Assembly (NCBI RefSeq): GCF_040566695.1
Contig: NZ_JBEXAE010000005.1
Span: forward strand, 124,001-188,000
Source: Sediminicola arcticus
GTDB lineage: Bacteria > Bacteroidota > Bacteroidia > Flavobacteriales > Flavobacteriaceae
Direction of reading: 5' to 3'
DNA length: 64,000 nucleotides
Shown one piece after another: positions 18,171 to 25,805 of the stretch. A model generated the notes under the pieces. That model saw only the letters and a list, made by a program, of their open reading frames with translations. It had not been told where the DNA came from and did not search any database. The position numbers were made by a program, and so were the translations under genes. Each line of letters opens with the position of its first letter. Positions within the stretch are counted from its first letter, which is position 1.

Positions 18171-18992
18171 ATGAAAAAAATAATTGTACCTGTTGATTTT
18201 TCTGAACAATCTGAGTATGCACTAAAAGTAGCTGTATCCATTGCTAAAAAGTATGGTTCTGAAATTTTTGCAGTTCATATGTTGGAACTTTCTACAGCAA
18301 TTATATCCACTTCGGAAGGATTGCAGCAAGATCAGATGCTATTTTTAATTAAACTTTCTGAAAAGAGATTTAGGGAATTTTTGGATAAACCCTATCTTCA
18401 AAATATTAAAGTAACCCCCATAATTAAGCACTTTAAAGTGTTCAGTGAACTAAATGAGGTCGCTGAAAAGCATCAAGCTGATTTGGTAGTCATGGGCTCC
18501 CATGGTTCCGATGGTTTGAAAGAGATATTCATTGGTTCAAATGCAGAAAAAGTGGTAAGAAACTCTGATGTCCCTGTATTGGTGATTAAAGATGAGATAG
18601 AGGACTTTAAAATAGATCATTTTGTTTTTGCATGTGATTTTAAAGAGGATAATCTGCTAGCCTTGCATAAGGCTAAGGATTTTGCTAAGAAATTGTCAGC
18701 TGAGCTTCATTTGGTTTATATAAATACCCCAGGAGATGATTTTTTAAGTACTTCGGATATCTATGCAAGGGTTACACAGTTCTTGGCCAAGGCTAAAGTG
18801 GGTAAGGAAGTGGAGATCTATAACGATTATACCGTGGAAAAGGGAATATTGAATTACAGTAAGGATATTAATGCTGATATTTTAGGTATCCCAACGCATG
18901 GACGAAAAGGGCTTACCCACTTCTTTATGGGTAGTATTGGAGAGGATGTAGCCAATCATTCTAAAATACCTGTGGTTACCTTTAAACTTTAA
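18171..18992 (+). CDS. Universal stress protein, two Usp domains
   Basis: 273 aa with two tandem UspA folds. Domain 1 (1-145) begins MKKIIVPVDFSEQS and has the ATP-binding pattern G-x2-G-x9-GS (GSHGSDGLKEIFIGS). Domain 2 (about 150-273) ends with the related THGRKGLTHFFMGS. Probably an ATP-binding cytoplasmic protein; Usp genes in this phylum often sit with anaerobic or respiratory genes. It lies 30 bp after hemN and likely shares its FNR-type promoter. Specific target unknown. Confidence 0.92.
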   Translation: MKKIIVPVDFSEQSEYALKVAVSIAKKYGSEIFAVHMLELSTAIISTSEGLQQDQMLFLIKLSEKRFREFLDKPYLQNIKVTPIIKHFKVFSELNEVAEKHQADLVVMGSHGSDGLKEIFIGSNAEKVVRNSDVPVLVIKDEIEDFKIDHFVFACDFKEDNLLALHKAKDFAKKLSAELHLVYINTPGDDFLSTSDIYARVTQFLAKAKVGKEVEIYNDYTVEKGILNYSKDINADILGIPTHGRKGLTHFFMGSIGEDVANHSKIPVVTFKL

Positions 18993-19407
18993 AAGCTGAT
19001 AAAAAGTTCTAATTTGGAAGCATTTTATGGGTATATTCATTAGAATTATAACGAACCGATCGCAAACCTTGATGATGCCAATACCTGACCCTAAACTTTG
19101 TATATGCCAGTTATTGTATAATCTTTGGTTGAGGGCCTAACTAATTCCATTTTTAAAGTCAACCATGCTATAATTAGGTCGATTTTTCATTTCGCATAGG
19201 TTCAAACTAATATAAATTACTTTGAAGCATTTTTGTATATAATTCTTCGTTCACCAAAACCTTACATTTAAATGCGGAAATTTCAGCATGTATTTATTAT
19301 CCTTTTTTCCTACAATGGATACTGGAGTCGATTTGTTTTTCATAACTATGACTTTTTTAGGTTATAAAAAATTAGAATTTTCAATAGTGCTAAAATTTTT
19401 AAGTTTT
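18993..19407. other. Intergenic region, no gene recognised
   Basis: About 415 AT-rich bases between convergent genes. I find no ORF with family features and no tRNA-like or riboswitch-like fold. The hairpin at 19408 marks its right edge. Confidence 0.4.
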
Positions 19408-19451
19408 TTAAATAGAACTTCCCTGACATAGATCAGGGAAGTTCTATTTAA
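19408..19451. terminator. Perfect 19-bp hairpin after the safE gene
   Basis: TTAAATAGAACTTCCCTGA and its exact inverse enclose a 6-nt loop (CATAGA). It lies just beyond the safE stop between convergent genes, as a bidirectional terminator would. Its U-tracts are short, and the stem is longer than the other terminators in the window. Confidence 0.65.
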
Positions 19452-19454
19452 TGA

Positions 19455-20159
19455 TTAATCAAGACAATCAATGTTACTGGTGATCAATTCTATAACCGGC
19501 TCTGGAGAAATATAGGGTATGCCCAGTCCTAATCCTCTAAGTATAAATAGTAAACCAATTACAATTACAAATACTGGGATTAATTTATGTATTCTTTCGC
19601 GGGACCTACCTTTTAAAATTCCAGTAAAATAAATAGCAGTGGTCATTAACGGGATGGTGCCCAGACCAAATAAAATCATATATAGTGAACCATTCCATGG
19701 ATTTCCCATGGCAATGGATGCAAAAAGTGCCATGTACACCAAGCCACAAGGAAGGAATCCATTTAAAAAACCAATGGTCAAAAACGTATCTGGAGATTTT
19801 TTTTGGAGCTCTTTTCCTAACCGATTTTTTACTTTTGAAAGCACTTTGAATAAGGGTTTGGACAAATTGTATTTTTGAAAGGTTTTATAGGGAAGGAGTA
19901 CAACAAGAATCATGAGGACGCCAATAAATATTGATAGTTTTTGTTGCATACCAAAAACATAAAGTCCCTTGCCCAAAAATCCAAAAATCAATCCAATGGT
20001 TCCATAGGCCAAGATTCTTCCCAAATGGTAGATGAAGATTTGGGAGAATTTCTTATAGGAATTGTTTCTATCCACTGGCAATAGAAAGGCAATGGGCCCA
20101 CACATTCCAACACAGTGCAAGCTGCCCAAAAGTCCCAATATGATAGCGGATAAAAGCAT
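19455..20159 (-). CDS. Sulfite exporter TauE/SafE family membrane protein, cbb3-locus type (COG2836)
   Basis: 234 aa with about six membrane helices and a short central basic loop. N-terminus LLGSLHCVGMCGPIAFLLP (about residues 10-28) carries the Cys-x3-Cys pattern typical of the family member found in cco clusters, where it is thought to aid copper delivery or cytochrome maturation rather than sulfite export; GFLNGFLPCGLVYMAL (about 131) holds a further conserved Cys. Last gene of the cco cluster, 49 bp after ccoH. Residues suggest a metal path, but function is inferred. Confidence 0.85.
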   Translation of the reverse strand: MLLSAIILGLLGSLHCVGMCGPIAFLLPVDRNNSYKKFSQIFIYHLGRILAYGTIGLIFGFLGKGLYVFGMQQKLSIFIGVLMILVVLLPYKTFQKYNLSKPLFKVLSKVKNRLGKELQKKSPDTFLTIGFLNGFLPCGLVYMALFASIAMGNPWNGSLYMILFGLGTIPLMTTAIYFTGILKGRSRERIHKLIPVFVIVIGLLFILRGLGLGIPYISPEPVIELITSNIDCLD

Positions 20160-20208
20160 TTAATTCAATGGATTGTAAATATTCAGTAAGATTAAATTTC
20201 TGTGGTTG

Positions 20209-20664
20209 TTAATTTTTTATATAGGTTAGACTTTCCCTATGTAGGTAGGATTGATTGTCGTATTCCAAGGCAATTGTAATATCCCAACGACCATCCAACA
20301 AGCGTTTGTTAGGTATGAGCATATGAGAATTGGATGTGCTGATGGGTACATCAAAATCCAAGTTCTTGTTAGATGGTCTGTATAAGGACACGTTTCCTTT
20401 TATTTTCTGGGCTTCCATATTTTCTGGAAAAAGGATATCCCAACCATATGTAGTTTTCTCAATTCGGATCTTTGTGCTTAAATTATTTGCATTGCGTTCA
20501 GCATCCATTTTTTTTTGAAAATTCAATTCTTCTTTATAGTATCCTTCGGTCACCAAATCGTGATTGGAATTACTGTCCATCGTCATCCTGACTACAAAAA
20601 ATAGGATAAAGCTTATAAAAGCAATAAAGGCTAAAACTATTCCTGTTCCCCAATTTATTTTCAT
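20209..20664 (-). CDS. ccoH: FixH/CcoH family protein, cbb3 oxidase assembly
   Basis: 151 aa. One N-terminal membrane helix (about residues 7-26, GIVLAFIAFISFILFFVV) and a periplasmic domain with the family mark LVTEGYYKEELNFQKKMDAERN (split here: LVTEGYYKEE, then NFQKKMDAERN), followed by an immunoglobulin-like beta region. CcoH binds CcoP and stabilises the maturing oxidase. Position between ccoG and safE is the standard order. Start MKINWGTGIVLAF is typical of Bacteroidota members. Confidence 0.92.
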   Translation of the reverse strand: MKINWGTGIVLAFIAFISFILFFVVRMTMDSNSNHDLVTEGYYKEELNFQKKMDAERNANNLSTKIRIEKTTYGWDILFPENMEAQKIKGNVSLYRPSNKNLDFDVPISTSNSHMLIPNKRLLDGRWDITIALEYDNQSYLHRESLTYIKN

Positions 20665-20691
20665 GATTATAGTACTTTAAGATGATTCACA

Positions 20692-22101
20692 TTATTTATA
20701 CCTTCTAGGTGCCAAGAAGCCCGCTGTTGTAGATTCTATTAACTTTTTACCACTATAGACCCCTATTTTCAATTTATCCTTGTCCCCGCTCAATGCTTTA
20801 TTGTTTATTTCAATAAATAACGTTCCTTCAGATAGTTGCTCGGCAGGGACACGAAAGTCTTGATTTCTAACTAACTTAATCTTGCCTTGATGTGACAATA
20901 ATACAAAATGAACATTGGCTATATCTTTCGTGGTTTTATTCAATAATTTGTACGTGTAAACATTACTAATAACATTTCCTTCTTTATGTTCATAGAGCTG
21001 ACCAGGTAGTCTGAGAATATTGGCCTCAAGATCATTCCTTAGAAATAGCATCCCAATCAAAACTCCCGTTAATATGATCAAAACGGCTGAGTATCCTTTA
21101 AGTCTTGGTGTAAACTTAAATTTTTCTTTCCGTTCTATATTGTTCTCGCTCGCATATCGGATAAGTCCTTTGGGAAGGTTTAATTTTTCCATGATATGGT
21201 CGCATTCATCTATGCAGGCCGTACAATTAACACACTCCAATTGGGTGCCATTGCGGATATCTATCCCCGTAGGGCATACATTTACGCATTGGAAACAATC
21301 AATACAATCTCCGTGGCCCAAAGCTTCTCTATCCTCGTTTTTTCTGAATTTCTTTCTCCCCTTTTCATTTTCTCCTCTTTTATGATCATAGGCAACAATA
21401 ATGGATTGGTTGTCCAATAAAACGCCTTGCATACGTCCATAAGGGCATGCTATAATACAAACTTGTTCTCTAAACCAGACGAATACAAAATAGAAAACCA
21501 TGGTAAAAATAGATAAGGAAATAAGTGTGCTAACATGCTTTAGCGGTCCGTCAATTATATATTGTAATAATGTATCGCTTCCAATCAGATAAGCTAAAAA
21601 TACGTTGGCGATTATAAAGGAAATAATCAGGAACATTGTCCATTTTAAAACCCTTTTTCTAATTTTTTCTGCATTCCACGATTGTTTGTCTAGCTTAGTC
21701 TGTGCACCCCTATCCCCATCAATTAAAAACTCAATCCTACGGAATACCATCTCCATGAAAATGGTCTGGGGACATATCCAGCCGCAGAAAATACGGCCAA
21801 AAGCAACGGTAAAGAGCGCTACAAAAATAACACCCGTAATCATGGAGATGACGAACAAATGAAAATCTTGGGGCCAAAATGGAAAACTAAAAATATTGAA
21901 CCTGCGTTCCAAAACATTAAACATCAAAAATTGATTCCCATTTATTTTTACAAATGGAGAAAGGACAAGAAACAACAAGAGGCCATAGCTCACCCATTTC
22001 CGATACGTATAGTATTTGCCATTGGGCTTTTTAGGAAAAACCCAAGCGCGCTTTCCTTCTTCATTAATGGTTCCTATTGAATCTCTAAAATTATCGTCCA
22101 T
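20692..22101 (-). CDS. ccoG: Cytochrome c oxidase accessory protein CcoG
   Basis: Membrane iron-sulfur protein that reduces Cu(II) to Cu(I) for the oxidase copper centre in studied species. 469 aa. Membrane helices near residues 37-55, 80-105, 155-175, 190-210 and 340-355. Cys motifs are CGWICPQT (about 126), CIIACPYGRMQG (about 216), and two ferredoxin-like sets CIDCFQCVNVCP (about 267) and CVNCTACIDECD (about 288). The C-terminal part is an Ig-like domain. It follows ccoP by 43 bp and precedes ccoH by 27 bp. Confidence 0.95.
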   Translation of the reverse strand: MDDNFRDSIGTINEEGKRAWVFPKKPNGKYYTYRKWVSYGLLLFLVLSPFVKINGNQFLMFNVLERRFNIFSFPFWPQDFHLFVISMITGVIFVALFTVAFGRIFCGWICPQTIFMEMVFRRIEFLIDGDRGAQTKLDKQSWNAEKIRKRVLKWTMFLIISFIIANVFLAYLIGSDTLLQYIIDGPLKHVSTLISLSIFTMVFYFVFVWFREQVCIIACPYGRMQGVLLDNQSIIVAYDHKRGENEKGRKKFRKNEDREALGHGDCIDCFQCVNVCPTGIDIRNGTQLECVNCTACIDECDHIMEKLNLPKGLIRYASENNIERKEKFKFTPRLKGYSAVLIILTGVLIGMLFLRNDLEANILRLPGQLYEHKEGNVISNVYTYKLLNKTTKDIANVHFVLLSHQGKIKLVRNQDFRVPAEQLSEGTLFIEINNKALSGDKDKLKIGVYSGKKLIESTTAGFLAPRRYK

Positions 22102-22144
22102 AAGTCTATACTACAATTGCAAGTCCAGCAAACCCCAATAAATT

Positions 22145-23095
22145 TTAATTCAGTGCAACGCTTACCGTATCTGTTTCTTGTTCATTTCTTTCTTTTAGAA
22201 TGTTTTTAATAGTAGGGTTGTTAACATCAATCCATAGTTCACCTTGGGCTTCTTTTGGATTGGCAGGAATTTTTCCTTCCATTGTCAGAACATAACTAGC
22301 AACTTGTGCCATCTCAATAGGTTTTAAGGTCTGTTTCCATGAAATCATCCCTTTTCCGTCCCTTCCACCTTCAGAAATGGTTTGGAAAATATTTTTAATA
22401 CCTCCTCCTAAAATCCAATTAGGATCCGTTAAGTTGGGGCCAATACCACCTCCTCCATCTGCCATATGGCAGGCTACACAATTGCTTAGGAAAATAGCCT
22501 CGCCGGCTTTGAGATCTGATGCGTCTTCGAGAAACTCAACCGTATTGATATCCACTAGGTCTTTTGCATTCTTTTTATATTCGACTATGGCCAATTGGGC
22601 TTCTACTACTTCCATTTCATATTCCATATTTTGGTCAGCTCCATTGAACACGTGGTATCGTGCAAGATAAATTACCCCAAACACAATGGTCGCATAAAAC
22701 ATATATACCCACCATGGTGGCAAATCGTTGTCTAATTCCCTAATACCATCATAATTATGGTCTAAAATAATCTCACCTTCCTCTTCAATGGGTTTGTTTC
22801 CTGTAAGCTTTTGGTACCATTTTCTCGCCCATGTCCATTGCCATGTATTGGATTGGGTGGCCAAATAGCGCTCCTTGGCTTTTTCGGGTAGGGTTTGGAA
22901 CATTACATTCTCTATAGATTGTACAATAAGCTCTATCGCTATTAATATCATCAATACCAGCAATAAAAAGAGCTGTGTTATGGGATATACGATAATGGCT
23001 AACTGATTTCCAGAATCTATTACGTACTCTATCAATCCAAAGATGATAAAGAATAGTAAGGGGATTCGAATCCACCAAGGGGACATATTTCTCAT
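22145..23095 (-). CDS. ccoP: cbb3 oxidase subunit III, CcoP-like, single haem c
   Basis: Electron-entry cytochrome of the cbb3 oxidase. 316 aa. Three membrane segments are visible (about 8-24, 29-55 and 125-145), the last within the CcoP-typical DNDLPPWWVYMFY region. Only one haem-binding site is present, CVACH near residue 207, with a distal Met in MISWKQ; proteobacterial CcoP has two. The gene overlaps ccoQ by four bases (ATGA), so translation is coupled. The N-terminal extra helices are typical of Bacteroidota versions. Confidence 0.93.
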   Translation of the reverse strand: MRNMSPWWIRIPLLFFIIFGLIEYVIDSGNQLAIIVYPITQLFLLLVLMILIAIELIVQSIENVMFQTLPEKAKERYLATQSNTWQWTWARKWYQKLTGNKPIEEEGEIILDHNYDGIRELDNDLPPWWVYMFYATIVFGVIYLARYHVFNGADQNMEYEMEVVEAQLAIVEYKKNAKDLVDINTVEFLEDASDLKAGEAIFLSNCVACHMADGGGGIGPNLTDPNWILGGGIKNIFQTISEGGRDGKGMISWKQTLKPIEMAQVASYVLTMEGKIPANPKEAQGELWIDVNNPTIKNILKERNEQETDTVSVALN

Positions 23096-23289
23096 AGGGT
23101 TTGGTTATTTTGGTTGGTGTCTTCCTCTTCCAAGGGTATTCTGCTTACCTCTGTTATGTGCTCTTTGGAGGCTGTAAGAACCCACCAAAAAAGAATGGCA
23201 AAAAAAATAAAAAAGATAAGAAGCGATATCATAGGATAGGTGGCAACGCCATCTATGGTCTCCATGTAGTTTTTAACGAATTTTAGCAT
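23092..23289 (-). CDS. ccoQ: cbb3 oxidase small subunit CcoQ/FixQ
   Basis: 65 aa, one membrane helix (about residues 19-39, MISLLIFFIFFAILFWWVL), then an acidic tail (LEEEDTN). This is the CcoQ pattern, though the small size makes sequence proof weak; position between ccoNO and ccoP is decisive. It begins 3 bp after the ccoNO stop and overlaps ccoP by ATGA. Confidence 0.88.
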   Translation of the reverse strand: MLKFVKNYMETIDGVATYPMISLLIFFIFFAILFWWVLTASKEHITEVSRIPLEEEDTNQNNQTL

Positions 23290-23292
23290 GGT

Positions 23293-25494
23293 CTATTGGT
23301 TTTGAGAAATGATTTCGTTGGTTTCTTTAATCTTAATATCGGTACCCAAACGTTGTAAGTAAGCAATGAGGGCTACGATTTCGCGATCTCGCATGTTTAT
23401 AAAAGTCTCTCCGTTCTTCTGAGCTGAAACTTTATCTGCTTCATAATTGGAAGCGAAATCAGGATCAGAATATAGGTTGCGTTCAATTTTTAGAGCCTGA
23501 TCATCCATGGATTTGGTGGCATTGGCAATGTCGGTGACAGTATATGGAACGCCAAGAGTAACCATGGCTTCCATTTTACCAGTTATATTAGATCTGTCCA
23601 ACTCATTCCTAACCAGCCACTGATAGGCGGGCATAATAGAACCCGAAGAAGTGCTTTGAGGATCGTACATGTGGTTTAAATGCCAATTGTCGGAATATTT
23701 CCCGCCAATCCTAAGTAAATCAGGGCCTGTTCTTTTACTACCCCAAAGAAATGGATGGTCGTAAACAAATTCCCCAGCTTTGGCATATTCCCCATATCGC
23801 TCTACTTCACTTCTGAACGGACGAACCATTTGGGAGTGGCAGCCGACGCAGCCTTCGCGTATATATAGATCTCTACCTTCTAATTCCAAAGGGGTATAAG
23901 GTTTTACACTGGTGATTGTTGGAATGTTTGACTTCACCAAGATTGTAGGTACAATTTGTATGATTCCCCCAATTAATATGGCTACTGTGGCCAGGAGGGT
24001 CAATTGTACAGGTTTGCGCTCCAACCAGGTATGAAATGTTTCTCCAGCGATTCTTCTATTTAAAATTTTGGTCAGGGCAGGAGCTTCTGCCAATTCATCG
24101 GCTACTTCGGTTCCCTTTTTTATGGTAGCGACCATATTGTACACCATAACAATTGCTCCGATGATATAAAGACTGCCTCCAATGGCCCTCATCCAATACA
24201 TGGGCATAATTTCATTTACTGTTTCTAGGAAATTTCCATAGGCAAGTGTTCCATCGGGATTAAACTCCTTCCACATGAGGGCTTGGGTAAACCCCGCCAC
24301 ATACATCGGAAGGGCATAAAGAATAATTCCTAAGGTACCTATCCAGAAATGAAAATTCGCCAAACTCTTAGAGTATAAGCTGGTCTTGAACATTTTGGGA
24401 ACCAACCAGTAGATCATTCCAAAGGTTAAGAAACCATTCCAGGCCAATGCACCAACATGAACATGGGCAATAATCCAATCGCTAAAATGGGCTATGGCAT
24501 TTACATTTTTAAGGGATAACATGGGTCCCTCAAAGGTGGCCATACCATATCCGGTAATGGCGACTACCATAAACTTCAAAGTTGCATCTGTCCTTACCTT
24601 GTCCCATGCTCCCCTGAGGGTTAATAATCCATTGATCATCCCACCCCAAGAAGGGGCAATTAACATAATGGAGAAGGCAACTCCTAAATTCTGCGCCCAT
24701 TCGGGTAGTGTTGAGTATAGCAAATGGTGTGGTCCGGCCCAGATGTAGATAAAGATTAAGGACCAAAAATGGACAATGGATAACCTATATGAATAAACTG
24801 GCCTGTTGGCGGCCTTGGGAACAAAGTAATACATCAGTCCTAAAAAAGGGGTGGTCAGGAAAAAAGCCACGGCATTATGCCCATACCACCATTGCACCAA
24901 AGCATCTTGGACCCCAGCGTATACCGAATAACTTTTTAAACCACTAACAGGAAGTTCCAAGCTATTGAAAATATGCAAGACAGCTACGGTTACAAACGTT
25001 GCCAGGTAAAACCAAATGGCTACATAAAGGTGACGTTGTCTCCTTTTAATCATTGTACCTATGAGGTTTGCGCCAAAACCCACCCAAACCAAAGCAATAG
25101 CAATATCTATGGGCCATTCTAATTCGGCGTATTCCTTGGAAGTGGAATACCCTAAAGGCAAAGTGATGGCAGCGGCAACAATAATGACCTGCCAACCCCA
25201 AAAATTAAATTTACTCAAGGCATCACTGTACATTCTTGCCTTTAATAACCTTTGGGTAGAATAATAGACTCCTGCAAAAATGGCGTTTCCAATAAAGGCA
25301 AAGATGACTGCATTGGTGTGTAAAGGTCTTAACCTTCCAAAACTAAGCCAAGAGATACCATCTGTTACATTGGGAAACAAAAACATAAAAGCTAATAATA
25401 GTCCAACGGACATTCCCACTATACCCCAGAACAACGTGGCATAAATGAAATTTTTTACGATTTTGTTATCGTAATAAAACTGCTGTACTTCCAT
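23293..25494 (-). CDS. ccoN: cbb3 cytochrome c oxidase subunits I and II fused (CcoNO)
   Basis: Catalytic part of the high-affinity terminal oxidase that reduces oxygen and pumps protons. 733 aa joins CcoN (about 1-480, twelve helices, with histidine ligands in RPLHTNAVIFAF, WYGHNAVAFFLT and HVHVGALAWNGF) to CcoO (about 500-733) through a membrane helix near 500. CcoO carries the single haem c site GCVGCHSQMVRP near residue 546. The N-O fusion is common in Bacteroidota but split elsewhere. It starts 3 bp after the ccoS stop. Confidence 0.97.
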   Translation of the reverse strand: MEVQQFYYDNKIVKNFIYATLFWGIVGMSVGLLLAFMFLFPNVTDGISWLSFGRLRPLHTNAVIFAFIGNAIFAGVYYSTQRLLKARMYSDALSKFNFWGWQVIIVAAAITLPLGYSTSKEYAELEWPIDIAIALVWVGFGANLIGTMIKRRQRHLYVAIWFYLATFVTVAVLHIFNSLELPVSGLKSYSVYAGVQDALVQWWYGHNAVAFFLTTPFLGLMYYFVPKAANRPVYSYRLSIVHFWSLIFIYIWAGPHHLLYSTLPEWAQNLGVAFSIMLIAPSWGGMINGLLTLRGAWDKVRTDATLKFMVVAITGYGMATFEGPMLSLKNVNAIAHFSDWIIAHVHVGALAWNGFLTFGMIYWLVPKMFKTSLYSKSLANFHFWIGTLGIILYALPMYVAGFTQALMWKEFNPDGTLAYGNFLETVNEIMPMYWMRAIGGSLYIIGAIVMVYNMVATIKKGTEVADELAEAPALTKILNRRIAGETFHTWLERKPVQLTLLATVAILIGGIIQIVPTILVKSNIPTITSVKPYTPLELEGRDLYIREGCVGCHSQMVRPFRSEVERYGEYAKAGEFVYDHPFLWGSKRTGPDLLRIGGKYSDNWHLNHMYDPQSTSSGSIMPAYQWLVRNELDRSNITGKMEAMVTLGVPYTVTDIANATKSMDDQALKIERNLYSDPDFASNYEADKVSAQKNGETFINMRDREIVALIAYLQRLGTDIKIKETNEIISQNQ

Positions 25495-25497
25495 AAT

Positions 25498-25701
25498 TTA
25501 TTGATTATTCTCTTTTGGTTGATTCAATTTTTTAGTTTCTGGTAGAGGTGTAGTTTTTACCAATTCATCTTCAAAGAGCATGCGTACGGAAGGCGTATAG
25601 GTGTCGTCATATTGACCACTTTTAACTGAAAAAATAAATGCGGTAAAAAAAATTACCGCAACTACGATGCTAATAGTCAATAACACATATATAACACTCA
25701 T
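25498..25701 (-). CDS. ccoS: cbb3 oxidase maturation protein CcoS
   Basis: 67 aa. N-terminal helix MSVIYVLLTISIVVAVIFFTAFIF (split: residues 1-24), then the family pattern SVKSGQYDD with a short acidic tail. CcoS is needed for cofactor insertion into the oxidase. First gene of the ccoS-N-Q-P-G-H-safE run, expressed from an FNR-type promoter 20-62 bp upstream. Confidence 0.92.
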   Translation of the reverse strand: MSVIYVLLTISIVVAVIFFTAFIFSVKSGQYDDTYTPSVRMLFEDELVKTTPLPETKKLNQPKENNQ

Positions 25702-25720
25702 ACCTTTTTGATTTATGGTG

Positions 25721-25763
25721 TAAAACTAACTCTGCCGTAAGGGTCAGAAAATGACATTTATCA
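25721..25763 (-). promoter_or_regulatory. FNR/CRP-type site and -7-like box controlling ccoS-ccoNO
   Basis: On the minus strand: TGATAAATGTCA (25763 to 25752) then TAGTTTTA (25728 to 25721), one base off TAnnTTTG. Centre distance is 33 bp, identical to hemN. It lies between ccoI and ccoS, so the structural operon can be expressed apart from ccoI. Confidence 0.8.
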
Positions 25764-25805
25764 GGTTTCGCTTTTTTGTTTTTAGTATAGAAAGGTCCTA
25801 AGAAT

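Noticed and set aside
19424..19435. TGACATAGATCA as a fifth FNR-type site
   Set aside because: No TAnnTTTG box lies 33 bp away on either strand, and it forms the apex of a terminator-like hairpin between convergent genes.
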